Assembly (NCBI GenBank): GCA_030180135.1
Contig: CM058237.1
Span: 42,429,126 to 42,493,125, forward strand
Reading direction: 5' to 3'
DNA from: Orychophragmus violaceus
Lineage: Eukaryota; Streptophyta; Magnoliopsida; Brassicales; Brassicaceae
Length of the DNA stretch: 64,000 bases
Shown here piece after piece: positions 1 through 10,724 of the stretch. The number at the start of each line of letters is the position of its first letter. Position 1 is the stretch's first letter. The translations under genes and the position numbers were made by a program. The notes below the pieces were generated by a model. It had not been told where the DNA came from. It saw only the letters and a program-made list of their open reading frames with translations, and made no database searches.

Positions 1-2967
1 CCATAAGCTTCCTTTCTCAAACACATCTATTGTCACAACCCGTCCTCTTGAATACATGTTTACTGATGTTTGGACATCCCCAATCCTGTCCGTTGACAAC
101 TACAAATATTACCTTGTTTTTATTGATCATTTCACGAGGTATACATGGCTTTTTCCACTAAAGAAAAAATCAGATGTGAGCATTACCTTCAAAACCTTCA
201 AAAACCTGGTTGAGAATCTCCTGCAAACCCGGATTGGAACGCTCTTCTCTGACAATGGAGGTAAGTATATTGCTCTACGTGATTACTTGGCATCAGAAGG
301 GATTTCTCACCTCACTTCTCCACCCCACACACCGGAACACAATGGATTATCGGAGAGAAAACATAGGCACATTGTGGAGATGGGTCTTACACTCATGTCT
401 GAAGCTTCTATCCCAAAGACTTATTGGCCATACGCGTTCGCAACGGCCGTCTACTTGATAAACCGTTTGCCCACGCCAGTTTTATCTATGGTATCGCCAT
501 ACAAGAGACTGTTTGGTTCTGATCCCAACTACGAGAAGCTGCGGATATTTGGTTGTAGGTGTTTCCCATGGTTGAGACCTTATACGAAGCATAAACTCGA
601 GGATCGATCTGTGGAATGTGTCTTCCTCGGTTACTCGACGACACAAAGTGCGTATCACTGCCTTCACGTACCCACAGGTCGTCTCTACACTTCCCGGCAT
701 GTGAGATTCGATGAAACTGGTTTTCCTTTCAACTCTCGCTCGCTTACTGTCGTGCCTGAAAGCTCGTCTGATGGAAGCAATGGCGTCAGCTCACCATCTG
801 TTACACAAGTACCACTGCAATGCGCCACTCTACCAACTCGTTCGGGACCCCCGACCACAGACCTTCACCAGCCACAGTCTACGACGCCACAACAACAAGT
901 GCTCGACGATGCTCAGGTATTGCCCTCTATCTCTAATACTCAACCATCCTCTTCTCCTACATCTCAGTCTGAGCCCACTGCTCCATCTGATAATGTGCCG
1001 CAACCCACGGCACAGCACAACCCTGTTCAGTCAATTGAGCCCACTGCTCATCCACAAAATCAGTTGCAACCCACAACTGAGCCTACGTCACTTACAAATC
1101 AACCACATCCTCACCAAGCCTTGTCTGAAAACCAAGTTATACACCCGCAGACCCAAATATCACAACCCAAACAGCCAAAGAAACCACCAAACCAAACTCC
1201 CCACAAAATGACAACTAGAGCCCAAAATCAGATTTTTAAACCAAAACAAAAGTTTACTTTGACTGTTTCAGGGTCGTTAAAGGCTGAACCAGAACCGTCG
1301 ACGATTGTTCAAGCACTCAAAAGTGAGAATTGGCGTCGTGCTTTCTCTCTGGAGTTCGATGCACACACTGCGAATCACACATGGGATTTAGTTCCACCAC
1401 GGCCGCATCAGAATCTGGTTGGGTGTCGCTGGATATTCACGACCAAATATCACTCCAATGGTGCATTAGATCGATACAAAGCGAGACTCGTCGCTAAGGG
1501 ATACACACAACAATATGGTTTGGATTATGCAGAGACGTTTAGCCCAGTCATAAAGACGACGACGATCCGGTTTGTCCTTCATGTTGCCACTACAAAATCA
1601 TGGAAGATCAAACAACTCGACGTTAACAACGCCTTTCTACAAGGCGAGCTCACTGAAGAGATTTATATGTCACAGCCTCCGGGGTTTATAGTCACGACAG
1701 AAAATCGTTTGTCTGCCGCCTCCGCAAGCCAATCTACGGCCTCAAACAGGCTCCTCGGGCGTGGTACACCTCTCTCAAGAATTATCTGCTCGACATTGGG
1801 TTTCAGCCGTCGATGGCGGATACATCTCTCTTCATTCACTCCTCTGGAAAGACTCTAACATACGTGCTGGTGTACGTTGACGACATCATCGTCACAGGGA
1901 GCAACGAGTCGCATATCTCTCAAGTGCTTCACAGCCTCTCCGAAAGATTCTCTATCAAAGAACCAACAGATCTTCACTATTTTCTCGGTGTGGAGGTCAC
2001 ACGCTCAGCTACTGGTTTGCATCTCTCTCAACAGAAATACATAAGAGACCTACTAACCAAGTACACCATGGCGGACTGCAAATCAGTAACCACTCCGCTC
2101 CAGCCATCGCAAAGACTCTCGCTCAAAGACGGTGACCCACTTACGGATCCAGCCATTTATCGATCATTAGTGGGCAGCTTGCAATATCTATCTTTCACCC
2201 GCCCGGATATCGCATATGCTGTCAATAAATTGTCACAGTTCATGCATATGCCAACAGACCAACATTGGGCAGCCTCCAAGCGAGTACTACGGTACTTGTC
2301 AGGTACGAAAGATCACGGAATCACCATCTACAGAGACTCGCCTAATATCCTTCACGCATACTCCGACGCTGATTGGGCTGGAGATACAGATGATTTTGTC
2401 TCAACAAATGGGTACATTCTATATATTGGTCGCAACCCCATCACTTGGTCTTCGAAGAAACAAAATGGTGTAGCGCGTTCCTCTACAGAGGCAGAATACA
2501 GGGCAGTAGCAAAAACGGCAGCTGAAATTAGATGGGTCTGCTCCTTACTCACAGAACTGAAGATAGATTTGCCCGTTAAACCAGTCATCTACTGCGATAA
2601 TGTTGGGGCTACATACTTGTGCGCAAACCCGGTTTTTCACTCAAGGATGAAACATATCGCTCTTGATTACCATTTCGTCAGGAACCATATCCAAACAGGG
2701 ATGTTAAGAGTCTCACACGTATCAACTCACGATCAACTCGCCGATACACTTACAAAACCTCTACCAAGGTCGAGATTTCAGCAAGCATGTTTCAAGATTG
2801 GAGTCTTCAAGAATCCTCTATCTTGAGGGGGCGTATTAGACATATATGTATAGTGAATATCTAGAAGTAAATAGCTTTGATTCTTTCCTATTTCTGCAAG
2901 AGCAGAGCCTGTATAAACTCGATGTACATTCCCTGTAATGAATCAACACATTAAACCTTCATACATA
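1..2967 (+). mobile_element. Ty1/Copia retrotransposon (RE1-like), 3' part with 3' LTR
   Basis: The window opens inside the integrase of a Copia element and runs through reverse transcriptase and RNase H to a purine-rich tract (about 2824-2833, TTGAGGGGGCG). A short LTR of about 130 bp follows. Its start reads TATTAGACAT where TG would be expected, so the boundary is slightly degenerate, and it ends near 2962-2967. Gag, protease and the 5' LTR lie upstream of the window. The LTR end abuts LINE coding sequence that reads like the middle of a LINE reverse transcriptase, so this Copia was probably inserted into the LINE. The target duplication cannot be checked because the left end is missing. 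Confidence 0.9.
2..2826 (+). pseudogene. Copia pol polyprotein fragment (integrase, RT, RNase H), frameshifted
   Basis: The first open segment (56-1858, 600 codons) begins with the integrase core. The candidate acidic triad is Asp4, Asp66 (SDNGG) and Glu100 (NGLSERKH). A proline/glutamine-rich linker follows (about residues 230-400), then the RT start (DLVPPRP, RYKARLVAKGY, QLDVNNAFLQGEL). Near 1690-1700 the frame shifts. Pol continues in the third segment to 2826 with the RT active site YVDD (residues 21-24 of the stretch opening at 1813) and RNase H motifs (SDADWAG, STEAEY, CDNVGA), ending at a normal C-terminus. The single frameshift inside RT makes this copy non-functional as written. It closely resembles RE1-type elements of Arabidopsis. 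Confidence 0.9.
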
Positions 2968-4204
2968 CATGGGTATTCCAGAGAGTCTTAGTGGATCCGA
3001 AACACAAGTTTTTAGTTTTTTACTAGATAGACTTCATGGAAGGGTTAATGGATGGACGACAAAGCTTCTATCACGAGGCGGTAAAGAGGTTATGATAAAA
3101 GCGGTGGCGACGGCATTACCAAATCACATAATGTCTTGTTATCGGTTACCAAAAACAATCACTACAAAATTGACGAGTATTGTCTCCAATTTCTGGTGGA
3201 ATACGGGGGGGAACAAGTTCTGGTATGCACTGGATGTCTTGGGACTGTGCAGAGATAAAGGAGATGGTGGGATACGCTTTAGAGCCTTTTACGATGTAAA
3301 TACGGCTTTCTTAGCAAAACAATTGTGGAGACTCATTGATAAGCCGAACATTCTCTTCTCAAGAGTTTTCAAAGGAAGGTATTTTCGGGATACGGATCCT
3401 CTTGATCCAATAAAATCATATTCAACATCTTATGAATGGCAGAGTATTATATCAGCTAGACCTCTAATTAAAAAAAAAGGACTTATCAAAAGAGTGGGAA
3501 CAGGGGAGTCTATTTCAATATGGAATGACCCGTGGATACCAGCATATCGTCTGAAACAAACAACTCAAAAATCGGATTCAGTTCATACTTTGGTTACTGT
3601 TAACCAATTGATTGATCATCACAACCATGTTTGGAATAAACAACTAATGGAGACAATTATAGATCCAGATGGCGTGGCTTTGATACTGAGTATCCCCTTT
3701 AGTCGGTTGAATAGACCTGATTCGTTGGGATGGATTCCTACAAAGTCGGGTAAATATACGGTGAAATCGGGGTATCATTTAGAGAGAGATTTCTCTAAGA
3801 ATGGCAGGACTACACTCATTATGGAGCCAAGTATCAAAAGTCTTCAAGCTTACTTGTGAAATATAAAATGTACACCTAAGATTAGGCATTTCATATGGCA
3901 ATCACTATCAGGTTGTCTACCGGTGACAAAAAAAAACTTAAATGGACGAGGGATAAAATGTGACACATGTTGTATTCGGTGTGGAGTAGAGAAGGAATCG
4001 ATAAATCATGTTTTATTTGAATGTCCACCAGCAATTCAAACTTGGGCACTGTCTCAAATACCAACGAACCCGGAGTTTTTCTCCACAGCATCTATCTACA
4101 CGAATATGGATTATCTATTTTGGAGATTACCTTCAGATAATAAGATGGATATCTATCCTTGGTTAATATGGTATATTTGGAAAAGTAGAAACGATATAGT
4201 TTAA
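2963..4204 (+). pseudogene. LINE reverse transcriptase C-terminal and zf-RVT region, frameshifted
   Basis: From 2963 the reading YMGIPESLSG..., GWTTKLLSRGGKEVMIKAV and FWWNTGGNK is the typical plant LINE RT tail. It is followed by AFLAKQLWRL and the IWNDPWIP motif. The frame closes at 3857-3859. The next frame, from about 3866, carries the zf-RVT type domain: IRHFIWQSLSGCLP, CDTCCIRCG, ESINHVLFECPPA, and WLIWYIWKSRND near 4190. At least one frameshift (about 3845) and a stop at 4202-4204 break it. No RT catalytic YADD is present because that part lies 5' of what remains. Confidence 0.85.
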
Positions 4205-4529
4205 AGTCATATCGACCGGAGCCCTCAAGAAACATTAAGATTGGCATAAACGGAATCTGTGACATGGGGAGATGTACAGTTAACTGAGGTAAAAGAACCA
4301 TTGACAGGAACATAGAGAGGAAGTAATTCCGTTAATGATTTGATACTCAATGGCAACTGTGTTTTGTGGATGGATCTTGGAAGGATGGTGATCAATTTTC
4401 AGGACAAGGATGGTATAGCTGTTATGAGAGAGATGCTAATGTCTTGATGGGGGCAATGAATATCAGCGCTAGCTTATCCCCACTCCATGCAGAATTCGAA
4501 GCTTTTGTATGGGATATGGAATGCATGAA

Positions 4530-4634
4530 GAGTTATTTACTAAATAAGGCACTTTGGTAGTAACTATTTTCATAATAAGGCACTTGTGAACTCACAAGTA
4601 CTTTGCCTATGTAAATTCTCAAAATTGTCCCTCA
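4530..4634 (+). repeat. MULE left terminal inverted repeat
   Basis: The repeat shares AAGGCACTT blocks twice, then CAAGTACTT and GTCCCTCA, with the reverse complement of 6484-6597. It is imperfect. Confidence 0.8.
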
Positions 4635-4823
4635 ACAATCATTTGTAATTCTTTTTTTTTTTTCTTTTTCTAATTTTTTTTCCTTCTCTCTCTGTCAAAG
4701 AGCACAGAGATGTGGCTTTGATGGTCTCATCTATGGTACGAGTAACCCACAAATTTGACCGGAGAATAACAAAAGGAGCCGCTCAACCTCAGATCTTTCA
4801 AATCCGAAAATTCTTCTGTTCTT

Positions 4824-5130
4824 ATGGAAGCTGAAGATTTGACGGAGGCGCCGGAGAAAAGCCAAGAGAGGCCTCCGATCGGTTTCTCTGGCGAGGAAGC
4901 CAAGGGAGACGATGCCGCCACCACCACCATTGGAGCTCGCTGGTTCTGATTTAGAATCCCAAGATTCATGTTTCAGAAATCAAATAACGAATTAAACAAT
5001 ACCCAGAAGTTCTGTGCAAATTCCCAGAATTAAAGTCTAACTTTTTCTATGGAAACAAACAAGTTATCAAGGCTCATATTCAGGAGCTTGAGGAAGAAGT
5101 TAAGCTTCTCAAAAACTCTCCCATCCAATT
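4824..5130 (+). pseudogene. Possible host-gene fragment captured in the MULE
   Basis: An ATG at 4824 opens 41 codons rich in Glu, Ala and Pro, ending at 4947-4949 (start MEAEDLTEAPEKSQ). About 110 bp further on, the phase reading AHIQELEEEVKLLKN (about 5071-5115) looks like a coiled-coil exon. The region is GC-richer than the surrounding MULE sequence. The pattern fits a captured gene fragment (Pack-MULE), but I do not recognise the source gene and coding status is unproven. Confidence 0.3.
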
Positions 5131-5390
5131 ATAGTTGTAAGTAACGATTCTCTTCTCCTCAGTGCATATGGATTAATTACTTCCTTTGTGTTATATAACT
5201 TAGGTCTTCGTTTCTTGGCGTTAGAGATATTTGGGCATAGTGAGAGAAGATGACATCCTGAATATCCTTCTCGAGTTTGGGCATAGTGAGTTTGTTCCTG
5301 AACATCTAAATTGCTTAGTTTCAAACTTTCTTTGTATAATCTGTCAGGTGATGAGTATGTTTTATGTATTTAGTTTCTTCTAAAGTTTGT

Positions 5391-6107
5391 GATGGACATG
5401 TTTTTGTGTTCAATGATTTGTGGACATCACAGTCCATATCAATTCCTTATACTTTTCATGTAATGAGTATAGTCAGTCTGTGGATTAGTCTGGTTATTTT
5501 TACGGATCTTGATGCATATGATGTATGGATAGACATATCTTCGTTTACACTAACTCGTGGACAACTATATATGTTATTTGCTTAGTGTTCATGATTTAGT
5601 CGTATAAAGTGTCACTTTGATCTACCTCATACATATCATTTCTCGTACTGTATGTATGTACATGTTCCCAATTACACTTTCTTGTGGACACCAAAAGTGG
5701 TGTATGCATTGGTTGATCCAGTTACATTCCCAACATTGCTTTTTGTTCACTTTTTCTTTGTTTTTATGTACACTTGTTTGTGGGTATATTTATTCGTACA
5801 CTAGTTTGTGGACATGTCTCTGTGTACACTATTATGTGGACATCCATTGACTAGTGTATAAATAGACATGTTCATATATATGTTCTTACTTAGGGTTTAC
5901 TTAGGGTTTTCACTTCGTGACTTCACACCCTAACGTTACGTACCACACTTATGTAGACGATGTACATAGCTAGTTATGTGTGAACACCACAACAATGGAC
6001 ACGACCAATCTTGATGGACAAAACATCAATCTTGGTGGACAGGAACCAATTGACACAAACAACTTTGTTGGACGGGACATCAAAGTTGGTGGACAAGAAC
6101 AAATGGA
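5391..6107 (+). repeat. Plus-strand TGGACA motif series inside the MULE
   Basis: TGGACA occurs about eleven times in roughly 720 bp, all on the plus strand, often as TTTGTGGACAT or GGTGGACA. A short open frame (5980-6210, 76 codons) encodes the last part as degenerate repeats (DTTNLDGQNINLGGQE and similar). Whether it is coding or a cis-acting array cannot be decided from the sequence. Confidence 0.6.
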
Positions 6108-6483
6108 CACGAGCAACCAGACATCAAAAAATCAATTACAACCTGTGCATGATACGGATTTCTCGGAAAAAAATAGAGCATACAAAATTCTACTTTGTGT
6201 ATATTACTAGTAAATGTTTGTTCCACAACTTTTTGTGTCATAAAATTTAGTCCAAAATTTATAAAGTTTATATATCAAATGGGCTGTCGTTATATAATTT
6301 TTATGTACTTTATAGTACAATTTATATATTTATGAAAAACCTAAAAATTGAGAAAAAAGAACAAAGAAAAAAGATAAAGAAATTAAAAGAAAAACAAGAA
6401 AGAGAGAGTGAGAGAGACTAGAAATGAGAGAGAATAAGAAAAGAAGAAAAAAAGGAAAGAAAGTGCACGAGAGAGAGAGGAAA

Positions 6484-6597
6484 TGAGGGACACAATTGGG
6501 TTTAAAATAAATGTACAGTGAAACAAGTACCTTGGTAACCACAAGTGCCTTATTGTGTTATTTAAAACACATAAGTGCCTTTTTATGTTAACAACTC
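6484..6597 (-). repeat. MULE right terminal inverted repeat
   Basis: This is the reverse-complement partner of 4530-4634. It ends GTTAACAACTC immediately before the ATGCATGAA duplication. Confidence 0.8.
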
Positions 6598-6880
6598 ATG
6601 CATGAAGTTTCATCAATACACTCACATTACATTTGCAACGGACTGTTCAGAATTGGTGAAGATAGTGTCGGAACCAGAAGAATGGCCAGCGTTCTCGATC
6701 GACTTAGAGGAGTTCCAAGGAAGGAAGGACTACTTTACAACATTCGAACTCATCCATATACCACGCACAAGCAAGTTGATGGCAGACAGACTAGCCAAAG
6801 TGCCCGCCTCAGATGTCATATACAATCCACGTTGGACACGAGCCACCAATTTGAATTAGTAAAAGTTAGGTTCCTTTAGT

Positions 6881-7232
6881 GTATGATAGAAATATGTATA
6901 TATATATATATTTTATGATAGAAGTAAATGTTTTTGTAAAGCTAACTGAAGTATGAGTATGCTCAAGTTAATGTATAATAGTTATCAATTGATGACGATG
7001 AAAAAGTTTCATGTTTGTTACAAAGAACCCTTAACAATAATACAACAATAAGCTCGCTCCTAAGTCTTTAATATGTCTTCTGTTTTTGTTTATATCATTG
7101 TAATGTAGTCCTTGTGATCATTATTGCAGGAAGAACTTTAATCTTCATGTTCCACCAAACGTAAAACCTATATTTTGTCGATAACTAAAAACTCACCTGA
7201 TTTCTTCATACAACTTTAAGGGCACAACATGG
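6881..7232. other. Intergenic region between LINE remnant and quinolinate synthase 3' end
   Basis: AT-rich sequence with a (TA)7 run near 6900. It should contain the 3' UTR of the minus-strand quinolinate synthase gene next to 7233. No canonical AATAAA on the minus strand was recognised and no other gene is seen. Confidence 0.5.
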
Positions 7233-10068
7233 TCATCTCTTGCTCTCACGACTTAAGACATGGTGAACAAGCTCCTTCGGCAACTCCTTGTTCGCCTGGG
7301 AAAAAAAATGGTTCAAGATTTCAATGGGATTAACACAAGAATTTATAAAAGATGAAAGTTATTTGCTATACTTGGAAGTGCCTCATGTGAAGTATTGGCT
7401 CACACCCAACATCCGCAATGAGTTTTCCTTGAGGAGTTTGTCGTTTAAATCGCTCTGCTTTGAATCCTCCGATTACATTTTCCACATCAGGTAGATTGTG
7501 GCAGACTTTCAAGAGCGAGTTAAGCGAATTCATCTGCATCATTCATTACATTTGATGGAACATAGAGATTAATTTAGCTATGAATGAAAATAACAAAGCA
7601 AGAACTAACCTTCATATATGGACATGAAGCACATCCGCCATGAATAGAGCAGCCTTCACCGCCTGCTACTCCTGGTACAACTCTAATGGAGTTTGGATCC
7701 TCTGAGGAAGAAGTTTTTGACATCGAGTCTGATGATACAGGAAACACTACTTCGACCTTCAGTTTCGAGTTAGCAGAAGAACCTAGCAAACTCCTGATCA
7801 CCTTGACAATAGATGTTACCATTCCTGACTCTGTTCCTAGAACAAACTGGAGATGGCCATCAACATCTCGGTCCACTGCTTCCTGCACCTTCTCCTTGAT
7901 GAAGTCTAGTATGTTTTGGGTAGAACCGACAACACCCATATCTCTTTTCTTTGCTTCCATTGCTAATGAAAACATTTCACCAGGAACCTCGAGGTGCGCA
8001 GTAAGAAAGGCATCACAGTACATGTACTTTATCCTCTCCACTACCTCATGACCGAAAAGATGATGTACAATACACGTTCCTTCCTGAAAACACAATCATA
8101 TAAGCAAACTTCTTGAGAGTATTGCCACGAACAACCAAAGGAAAATGTTTACCTGGAAATAGTGCAGACGAGGAAGCAATGATTTAATGGAATCTAAGTT
8201 GTGTTTAGGATGAATATTGCCGATTTCTTCATCAGTCATCAATGTCATCTGCTGAAACAGCTTTACAATATTCGCTCCCATGTAAGAATCAGGACCGTAC
8301 CAAACATTTAACTCTGGCATTTGAGCAAACGCCTGTTGACAAGAGACAAGAGAAAGAGTTTAGAAAATCAACAAAAAGGTTGAAAGAAAGCAAGAAACAA
8401 ACCTGCAGGATCGTCTGTACAACATTAGATGAAGTACAAGTAATGGTAGGTACAAGCTCGTGAGCGAAAGCTTTTGTCTCCAGAGATGTATTGATATAAA
8501 CAACATGCAAAGAAGGAGGAGAAAGAGAAGCAGCTTCGAGATAGTTCAAGTAAGCAGGAGCAGAAGCAGCATCAGCTAGAGAACAACCAATGGTCTCATC
8601 TGACATCCTGTATACACCAACCTACAAACCAAAAAATATATGTAAGGAGGACTATCACAAAACAGAGATAAGAGATTAAAAAACCTCACTAACCTCTCCA
8701 AAACCAGCTTGATCTAGGATGGCACGGACATTTTCGGACATGAAATCGACACCAAGAACTGTTATGTACTGACATCCAGCTTCTGCCATTTTGACAGCTG
8801 CATCTGCCATGATAAGAGAATCAGATATATAGATATGTGGCCAATGCTTTTGAGCAGCAGTCAAGACCCCTTGCACTTCTGGATCCATATAGAAATGAGC
8901 AGACACTCCAATCTTCTTTTCTTTAAGCACTTTGACAAGTTCTTGAACCCGTGACTCCCCAGGAAACAAATATTTTGCCTGCAAGTTAAACCAAACAACA
9001 AATCTTAGCAGTGACACAAAGTAAAGCCTTGCAAAAGAGTTGAAATCAAACCCAACGCAGCTGAGCAGTAATATCTATAACTCTATTTAACTAAACCAAA
9101 CCGTTATCGTGAGAACAACTGTAACATCTACACAATGAGGCAAACGCAATCTTTCCTTCCAAACCAAATCTAAAGCCGATTAGCTAATAATCTAAAGAGC
9201 TCATTTGTTGATCCTCATACTCTAAATACTTACAATACAATCAAAAACAGGTCTTTACCACAACAGAAACCAAAATTCAAAAAACTGAGAATTTACACAA
9301 AGAGATTCTCACCTGAGCTTCAGCAAAGCTTCCTTTGGCCTCAATGCCAGCAGAAGTCAACACCAGTGAAGGAAATGGCTCAAAGTTCGGAGCTTTTCCT
9401 TCCTTCTCCGCCACGAGCCGTCGTGTCTTCTTCTGCATACTCACAAGGACATTGTGCCACGTGTTAACCCTCGATCTCTCCCCACCCAACAATCCAACGT
9501 TAAGCTCAACCAAATCCTCAGTCTTCAGTTCCATAACTTCTTCAGGAGTAGCGGAATCAAGCAATTGAATCAGACAAGCACACATCCCTTTCGAGACATC
9601 TGAGTCACTATCAGCCCAAAACAGCATCTTCCCGTCTTGACCTAGCTCAGCGTCTAGCCAGACACGAGCCGTGCAGCCCATGACCCGGTTCGATTCGGTC
9701 CGGGAGGAATCGGGCATCGGAGGGAGGAGACTCGCGTAAAGGAGAACCCATTTGACCCGATCGATTGGCTCTGTCAAGGATTTGAATTCTTTGACTAATC
9801 TCTGGAGCTTATGGGGAACGAGCTCTTTGGTTTGCGAGGAAGAAGAAGAGGTAATAGCTGAGATTGAGAATGGAGACGCATTGAGGTGTCGTGAGGATGA
9901 TTGAAGACATTGGAAGGATGTATGGAGAAGATTAATAGCGTGAATCCTCCTTGGGGGGGCGAAATTCAGATGAGTGGTTTTGAAATTAGGAGTAGGGTTC
10001 CGAGAGAGGGCGCAAGAGAAAGAAGAAGAAGAAGATGATGTGGGTGTGACGGAGAGAGCTAACGCCAT
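7233..10068 (-). CDS. QS: Quinolinate synthase, plastidic (SufE-NadA fusion)
   Basis: The enzyme makes quinolinate from iminoaspartate and dihydroxyacetone phosphate in de novo NAD synthesis, using a 4Fe-4S cluster. The coding exons, all with GT-AG introns, are 10068-9313, 8978-8694, 8621-8403, 8332-8153, 8083-7610, 7533-7372 and 7295-7233. They sum to 712 codons, all in phase 0, with no internal stop. The Ser-rich N-terminus (residues 1-80) looks like a plastid transit peptide. The SufE domain follows (about 83-230), with its Cys in RVMGCTARVW (residue 132). NadA motifs are VVAHFYMDPEVQ-like, GCSLADAASAP, TCTSSNVV and the Cys cluster GCSIHGGCASCPYM. The start at 10068 is the first in-frame ATG; the frame upstream has only a TTG. 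Compared with my memory of the Arabidopsis protein (718 aa), exon 5 lacks a few residues before VVPGVAGGEGC. The gene appears functional. Confidence 0.96.
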
Positions 10069-10244
10069 TAGAACACCCAAAAGCTTGTGGTTCTGAAATA
10101 GAAGCAAAAGCTCTCTCTTTGACAATGAAGAAGATGTGAAGATGTGAAGTAGGTTTCATTCGAAATAAAGAAGTAGGTGAATCGATGCTCAACGCAAAAA
10201 GCTTTCCACTTTGAAAAGGTTTATTTTGTAAACAATGAAATAAT
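10069..10244 (-). promoter_or_regulatory. Short upstream region of quinolinate synthase
   Basis: Only 176 bp separate the start codon from the LTR of the Copia element at 10245. The segment is CT-rich on the minus strand (CTTCTTCATTG, repeated CACATCTT) and probably holds the 5' UTR. No clear TATA box was identified, so promoter elements may now lie in or beyond the Copia. Confidence 0.4.
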
Positions 10245-10427
10245 TGTTAAATAATATATATATAAATATCTATGCATAAACCGACGTATGCAAGTAGGTT
10301 TATGTGCATATATAAGGTTCTCTTATCTCACTTTTTCAGATGAATCAAATATACAACTTTTGTCATTCTCTCTTCTCTCTGGTGTCTCTTTTTCTTTGTA
10401 AACTTTTTTTTTTTTTATTCTATAACA
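10245..10427 (+). repeat. Left LTR of the 10.2-13.6 kb Copia
   Basis: It starts TGTTAAATAATATA, carries a TATA-like CATATATAAGG near 10310, and ends TATAACA. It matches 13397-13612 throughout. Confidence 0.9.
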
Positions 10428-10542
10428 CGTTATCAGCACGACCGTCTCTCGATCCGGTCAAATACCAAAAATGCACTGCCTTTTCCGAACCGATCGCTAT
10501 GGTAGGCTATGCCTTCACGATCATGATCACATGGTTATGTCA

Positions 10543-10647
10543 CCTCAGATCATATTTATGGAGTGGTATGTTAAGCCTCCTCCTTATCATTATGGTAGAC
10601 ATATTCGTGGAGGAGGAGGCTTAACATTAAGAAAATATGATCTGATT
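10543..10647. repeat. Imperfect inverted repeat (hairpin) inside the Copia
   Basis: The left arm contains CAGATCATATTT and ATGTTAAGCCTCCTCC. The right arm contains GGAGGAGGAGGCTTAACAT and AAATATGATCTG, the reverse complements. About 25 bp lies between the arms. It sits at the 5' side of the deletion that removed gag and the integrase N-terminus. Confidence 0.75.
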
Positions 10648-10724
10648 ATCCTGATTATCCCATTAAGAAAATAAGGCTTGATAACGCTGGTGAATTCACT
10701 TCACAAGCCTTCGATAATTACTGT

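Larger units (their letters stand above)
4530..6597. mobile_element. Mutator-like element (MULE), non-autonomous, with 9-bp TSD
   Basis: Direct repeats ATGCATGAA flank the element at 4521-4529 and 6598-6606. The ends are inverted repeats. The left end starts GAGTTATTTACTAAATAAGG, and the right end read in reverse starts GAGTTGTTAACATAAAAAGG. The similarity continues imperfectly to about 4634 on the left and 6484 on the right (about 105-114 bp), and the inner flanks are pyrimidine-rich and purine-rich respectively. A 9-bp duplication with long TIRs is the Mutator pattern. No transposase is visible in the 2.07 kb, so it is non-autonomous. The interior holds a possible captured gene fragment (4824-5130) and a TGGACA motif series (5391-6107). 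Confidence 0.85.
4360..6859 (+). pseudogene. LINE RNase H domain (RVT_3 type) interrupted by the MULE
   Basis: The first half (about 4360-4529) reads VDGSW, GWYS and HAEFEAF, which supplies the first Asp and the Glu of an RNase H fold. The second half resumes after the MULE at 6607 and reads FATDCSELVKIV, FELIHIPRTS and ADRLAK, supplying the third and fourth acidic residues, to a stop at 6857-6859. The domain therefore looked catalytically complete before the MULE landed. Residues encoded at 4531-4560 (before the stop) and ORFs starting at 6575 or 6598 are partly MULE sequence and should not be read as genes. Confidence 0.85.
2963..6880 (+). mobile_element. LINE (non-LTR) retrotransposon remnant, split by a MULE
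   Basis: LINE-type coding sequence in one orientation: RT C-terminal part (2963-3859), zinc-binding RT-associated domain (3866-4204) and RNase H (4360-4529, resuming at 6607-6859). It starts directly after the Copia LTR, so the LINE 5' part is missing or lies beyond the Copia. The RNase H domain is interrupted by the 4530-6597 MULE. The 3' boundary is unclear: a (TA)n stretch lies at about 6897-6912 and no clean poly(A) tail was found. Confidence 0.85.

Noticed and set aside
6575..6859. RNase H-like ORF considered as an independent host gene
   Set aside because: It is the second half of the LINE RNase H domain after the MULE. Its first codons are MULE sequence.
8242..8606. Overlapping ORFs within the quinolinate synthase locus
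   Set aside because: They are shadows of exons 3 and 4 in other frames or read through intron sequence. The spliced minus-strand model explains the region fully.
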